From Epilithonimonas hominis (GTDB lineage Bacteria; Bacteroidota; Bacteroidia; Flavobacteriales; Weeksellaceae), in assembly GCF_003730015.1 (NCBI RefSeq), contig NZ_RJTU01000061.1, forward strand, positions 124,001 through 188,000: a stretch of DNA of 64,000 bases, read 5' to 3'. Both the position numbers and the translations under genes were made by a program. Below, piece after piece: positions 61,634 through 64,000 of this stretch (within the stretch, counting starts at the first letter, position 1; every line of letters begins with the position of its first letter). Under the pieces are notes generated by a model. That model worked only from the letters and a program-made list of their open reading frames with translations. It was not told the origin of the DNA and made no database searches.

Positions 61634-62128
61634 ATGACACGTATTCTTCTTTTATCAGACACGCATTCTTACATCGATGACAGGATTCTCGATTATGCAA
61701 ACGATGCCGATGAAGTTTGGCATTGTGGCGATTTCGGGAGTATGACTGTGATTGAGGAATTAGAAAAAATAAAACCAATCCGTGGTGTTTATGGCAATAT
61801 AGATGAAGCCAAAATCAGAACCATTTTCCCGGAAGTTTTGAGTTTCAAATGCGAAGATGTAGAGGTTCTGATGATTCATATTGGTGGTTATCCGGGGAAA
61901 TACTCACCGTTGGCAAAGAAAGAAATTGCTGAGAAAAAACCGAAATTATTCATTTCCGGACATTCTCATATTTTGAAAGCAATGCACGATAAAAAGAATA
62001 ATCTTCTTCATCTTAATCCTGGCGCATGTGGAAAATCCGGTTGGCACAAAGTGAGAACAATGATGCGTTTCACGATTCATAAAGATGAAATCAAGGATTT
62101 AGAAATCATAGAACTCGGAGCTCGGTAG
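61634..62128 (+). CDS. YfcE/MJ0936-type metallophosphoesterase
   Basis: About 164 residues from ATG 61634 (MTRILLLSDTHSYIDDRI). Metal ligands: SDTHSY, HCGDFGS, YGNIDE, HIGG, SGHSHI and a closing LNPGACG. This is the small calcineurin-like phosphodiesterase family. Substrate unknown. An upstream ATG at 61616 is less likely because it adds IENPK before the conserved strand. The Smr gene follows after 62 bases. Confidence 0.9.
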   Translation: MTRILLLSDTHSYIDDRILDYANDADEVWHCGDFGSMTVIEELEKIKPIRGVYGNIDEAKIRTIFPEVLSFKCEDVEVLMIHIGGYPGKYSPLAKKEIAEKKPKLFISGHSHILKAMHDKKNNLLHLNPGACGKSGWHKVRTMMRFTIHKDEIKDLEIIELGAR

Positions 62129-62190
62129 GAGAGTTTGAGAATTATTGAGTTTGAGAAATCACATATCAATCATCATTTATCAATTATTAT

Positions 62191-62685
62191 ATGAAAGTTG
62201 GAGATTTAGTTTCTGTTATTGATGAAAATCTTAAAGGTAAAGTTCTAAAGATTATTGCTCAGCAAGTAAAAATCGAAGACGAACACGGTTTTACGTATAA
62301 TTTTTCTAAGGATAAATTAACAATCATTGATGCCGATTTGTACGAAAATTCTCCAATTATTAGAAAAAATGAAACACCCAAAGTTGTTTCGAAAAAACAT
62401 AACAAAGCACCTTTGAAACTCGATTTGCATTTTGATTTATTAGTCAAAAATCCATCAGATTATGATGCTTTTGAAAGATTGATGATTCAGAGAGAAAAAT
62501 TGCTGGAAACGATTGATTTTTGTAGAAAGAATAAAATCAAAACCTTACAAATCATCCACGGAATTGGCGATGGTGTTTTGCAAAAAATGGTTTATGATGT
62601 TTTGGAAGGTCTTACAAATATCGAATATGACAGTGACGGATTTTTCTATCATCAATCCGGAAATGTCGAAGTCAAATTTTTATAA
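62191..62685 (+). CDS. Smr-domain protein (DUF2027-like N-terminus)
   Basis: 164 residues. The N-terminal part (GDLVSVIDENLKGKVLKIIA) is a KOW/SH3-like barrel; the C-terminal Smr domain has LKLDLHFDLL and IIHGIGDGVLQ, the HGxG signature of MutS2-type small nuclease domains. It is much shorter than DUF2027 relatives of Bacteroidota and has no membrane part. Possible nucleic-acid binding or nicking; function not known. Confidence 0.83.
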   Translation: MKVGDLVSVIDENLKGKVLKIIAQQVKIEDEHGFTYNFSKDKLTIIDADLYENSPIIRKNETPKVVSKKHNKAPLKLDLHFDLLVKNPSDYDAFERLMIQREKLLETIDFCRKNKIKTLQIIHGIGDGVLQKMVYDVLEGLTNIEYDSDGFFYHQSGNVEVKFL

Positions 62686-62694
62686 AAAGTAATT

Positions 62695-62850
62695 ATGTGC
62701 AGAAAACAAATCAGTCTTATTTTAATTTTAATATTTGCGTTCAATTTTGCTCAAACCCAATATAAAACCGAAAGCAACATCTCTTATTATCCTGAAAAAA
62801 TCAGTAGAACAGATTCTTACATCGAAGTTCAGGATCTGACTAAAAAATAA
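62695..62850 (+). CDS. Short exported peptide, possibly a truncated esterase
   Basis: 51 codons: MCRKQISLILILIFAFNFAQ is a clean signal peptide, then TQYKTESNISYYPEKISRTD, then SYIEVQDLTKK and stop. The signal and the following SYYPE...TDSYIE resemble the first 45 residues of secreted alpha/beta hydrolases (xYIExQCxLDxYYP), so it may be a truncated remnant, but a small real protein is possible. Starts 9 bases after the Smr stop; a terminator follows. Confidence 0.55.
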   Translation: MCRKQISLILILIFAFNFAQTQYKTESNISYYPEKISRTDSYIEVQDLTKK

Positions 62851-62875
62851 AGTCAGAGAAGAATATAAAAGAAAA

Positions 62876-62918
62876 AAAAAGTCGAAAACCGGATATATAG
62901 TTTGCGACTTTTTTCTGA
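62876..62918 (+). terminator. Terminator
   Basis: Arms AAAAAGTCG and CGACTTTTT with a further inner AAAC/GTTT pairing; T-run follows. It ends the phosphoesterase-Smr unit and converges with algH. Confidence 0.85.
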
Positions 62919-62926
62919 GGTAAAAT

Positions 62927-63475
62927 TTAATTCAAACTCACATCTTCCGGTGCATTTGCCCAAAGAAGAAACTCGCCGCCGAGATTTTGCATAATATTTT
63001 TCCAAAGATTCTGGTCATTTGGAAGCGTATAATCTAAGTTGTAAACATCTACAATTGTCCACATTTTACGCTGGATTTCGCCTTCAAGTTGCATCGCAGA
63101 CCAACCAGAATATCCGGAAAAAACCTTGATATTTTCTATATCAGTAGAGCCTTCAACAATTGACGAAACTACAGAGTCAATATCTTCAGTAATATAGAAT
63201 TCATCATTGATTTCAGAATATTCCTCCGCAATTTTTTCACCTTTCAGGATAAAATAAATCTTATCATTTTCCACAGGTCCGCCTTCATACACATCCACTG
63301 GAAACCCGAAAATATTCAGCAGACGGGAACTAATATTTTTGTTCTTTTTGTTCAAAATCAGCCCAAAAGCACCATTTTCATTATGCTCAATAATCAGCAC
63401 CACAGAACGCGAAAATATATCGCCGGAAATATCAGGCGTTGAGATTAAAATTTTACCTTTGTAAGAGTAATTCAT
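62927..63475 (-). CDS. algH: YqgE/AlgH family protein
   Basis: 182 residues. The start YSYKGKILISTPDISGDIFS, SVVLIIEHNENGAFGLILNK and the GGPV-type EGGPVENDKIYFIL match UPF0301/AlgH, a conserved bacterial family of uncertain molecular role. VFSGYSGWSAMQLEGEIQ is the central conserved segment. Normal length, complete. Confidence 0.93.
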   Translation of the reverse strand: MNYSYKGKILISTPDISGDIFSRSVVLIIEHNENGAFGLILNKKNKNISSRLLNIFGFPVDVYEGGPVENDKIYFILKGEKIAEEYSEINDEFYITEDIDSVVSSIVEGSTDIENIKVFSGYSGWSAMQLEGEIQRKMWTIVDVYNLDYTLPNDQNLWKNIMQNLGGEFLLWANAPEDVSLN

Positions 63476-63805
63476 CTATCAAAGCTATTAAAAAATATTT
63501 TTTTTGAAAAAGAATTCAAGCAAAAATTAATCTAAAATTGTGACAAGTTGAATAATTTGGGCGCCTTTATCCGCCCTCCGTTCCCGCTTTTTTGTTTTTT
63601 TAGAAAAAACAAAAAGAGCTCCACTCAGGTCGGGGCGCGCTTCGCAAAAAAGGAAAATTTGTCAAAGAATCCAAAATAAACCTTTAGTTTAGTTTTTCTT
63701 TGATGAGCAAAGCGTCTTTGCGACTCCTAAAACATTGAATCAAAAAAAAACTTTGCGAACTTTGCGTTTAAAAAAATCAATATTATAAAGCATCTCAATC
63801 ATAAA
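63476..63805. repeat. 330-base gap with GC-rich repeat, copy D
   Basis: 63556-63637, read on the minus strand: GCCCCGACCTGAGTGGAGCT, T-run, then GCGGGAACGGAGGGCGG and ATAAAGGCGCCCAAAT. It closely parallels copy B at 51.1 kb. Followed at about 63711-63735 and 63752-63772 by AGCAAAGCGTCTTTGCGA and CTTTGCGAACTTTGCG, which echo 51033-51052. No gene. Confidence 0.75.
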
Positions 63806-64000
63806 ATGAACAACGAAAACCTCCACGATAAAAGAAAAGTTTACGATAAGTCTCAATTAGTCGAAAGTGAAATCAAAGCCAATCCAATCGAGCAATTCCG
63901 TAATTGGTTTTTGGAAGCTGAAGAAAATCCACAAGTTTCCGAAGCCAACGCAATGGCAATTTCAACGGTAGAAGAAGACGGTTGTCCAAGAACCAGAATG
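63806..64000 (+). CDS. pdxH: Pyridoxamine 5'-phosphate oxidase, 5' part only
   Basis: First 65 codons before the window edge: MNNENLHDKRKVYDKSQLVE, then PIEQFRNWFLEAEE and EANAMAISTVEEDGCPRTRM. This is the N-terminus of PdxH, which makes pyridoxal phosphate using FMN: the conserved DPxxQFxxWxxEA-like helix and the xNAMxLATV-like strand ending SxRxV are present. The start ATG is at 63806. Confidence 0.9.
   Translation, partial: MNNENLHDKRKVYDKSQLVESEIKANPIEQFRNWFLEAEENPQVSEANAMAISTVEEDGCPRTRM

Noticed and set aside
1-64000. CRISPR array, prophage, insertion sequence or integrase
   Set aside because: No regularly spaced repeats, transposase or integrase-like protein was seen on either strand.

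Overview
The window is a chromosomal segment of a low-GC member of the Bacteroidota, most likely Chryseobacterium or a close relative (Weeksellaceae/Flavobacteriia). Several things point there: promoters of the Bacteroidota type (TAnnTTTG at -7, TTG at about -33) and few Shine-Dalgarno sites; a PorX-like regulator of the type IX secretion system; a class A beta-lactamase that looks like the chromosomal enzymes of chryseobacteria; a ribosomal protein S16 with an Ala/Glu-rich tail; and families such as DUF4254, DUF4292 and GxxExxY. The genus is inferred from protein resemblance; no search was run.

Layout. 1-5.3 kb: 3' truncated asnS, rimM, rpsP, a repeat-filled gap, photolyase and a nitroreductase. 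5.3-10.8 kb: a frameshifted GreA/GreB-like gene, a class A beta-lactamase, two serine hydrolases, an AraC regulator and an alpha/beta hydrolase, all on the minus strand. 10.9-12.8 kb: trmD abutting a type II NADH dehydrogenase. 13-16.2 kb: a vitamin B12 uptake unit made of a cobalamin riboswitch, a BtuB-like TonB receptor and a BtuG-like beta-propeller surface lipoprotein. 16.2-25.8 kb: mutY, an HU gene with a 30-residue Arg/Lys-rich protein, RNase G, porX, exonuclease III, a TRIC channel, small membrane and secreted proteins, uvrC. 25.9-36.5 kb: rmuC, panD with a flippase-like protein, a second HU, a six-gene operon (DUF4292, EnvC-like, TatA, DUF4254, lipoprotein, ribA), a nucleotidyltransferase and a polysaccharide flippase. 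36.5-37.1 kb: the collapsed remains of a GH92 alpha-mannosidase gene. 37.2-42.8 kb: dihydroorotase, a dienoyl-CoA reductase-like SDR, truA, an ABC exporter and a toxin-antitoxin pair. 42.8-50.9 kb: tyrosine/homogentisate catabolism (hppD, fahA, hmgA) with a flavin reductase, a CoA-transferase and a GxxExxY gene bounded by inverted repeats. 51.2-64 kb: a Bax-inhibitor protein, a TonB receptor with a thioredoxin-like partner, mpl, a gene split by a stop codon, an SDR, tRNA-Cys, ribBA, an M1 peptidase, a YfcE-like phosphoesterase, an Smr protein, AlgH/YqgE and the start of pdxH.

Most genes are housekeeping. Functional links across the window: ribA (29.5 kb) supplies the GTP cyclohydrolase II activity that the RibBA protein at 58.3 kb seems to have lost; mutY, uvrC, xth and photolyase cover DNA repair; hppD, hmgA and fahA together cover conversion of 4-hydroxyphenylpyruvate to fumarate and acetoacetate apart from the isomerase, which is not seen here.

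No CRISPR array, prophage, integrase or insertion sequence was seen. The less ordinary material is small: at least five copies of a GC-rich intergenic repeat family, a second short repeat that has become the 3' end of a coding sequence, three decaying genes (frameshift, internal deletion, nonsense codon), two palindromic operator candidates, and a possible mobile cassette around the GxxExxY gene. I found no convincing wholly new multi-gene system.
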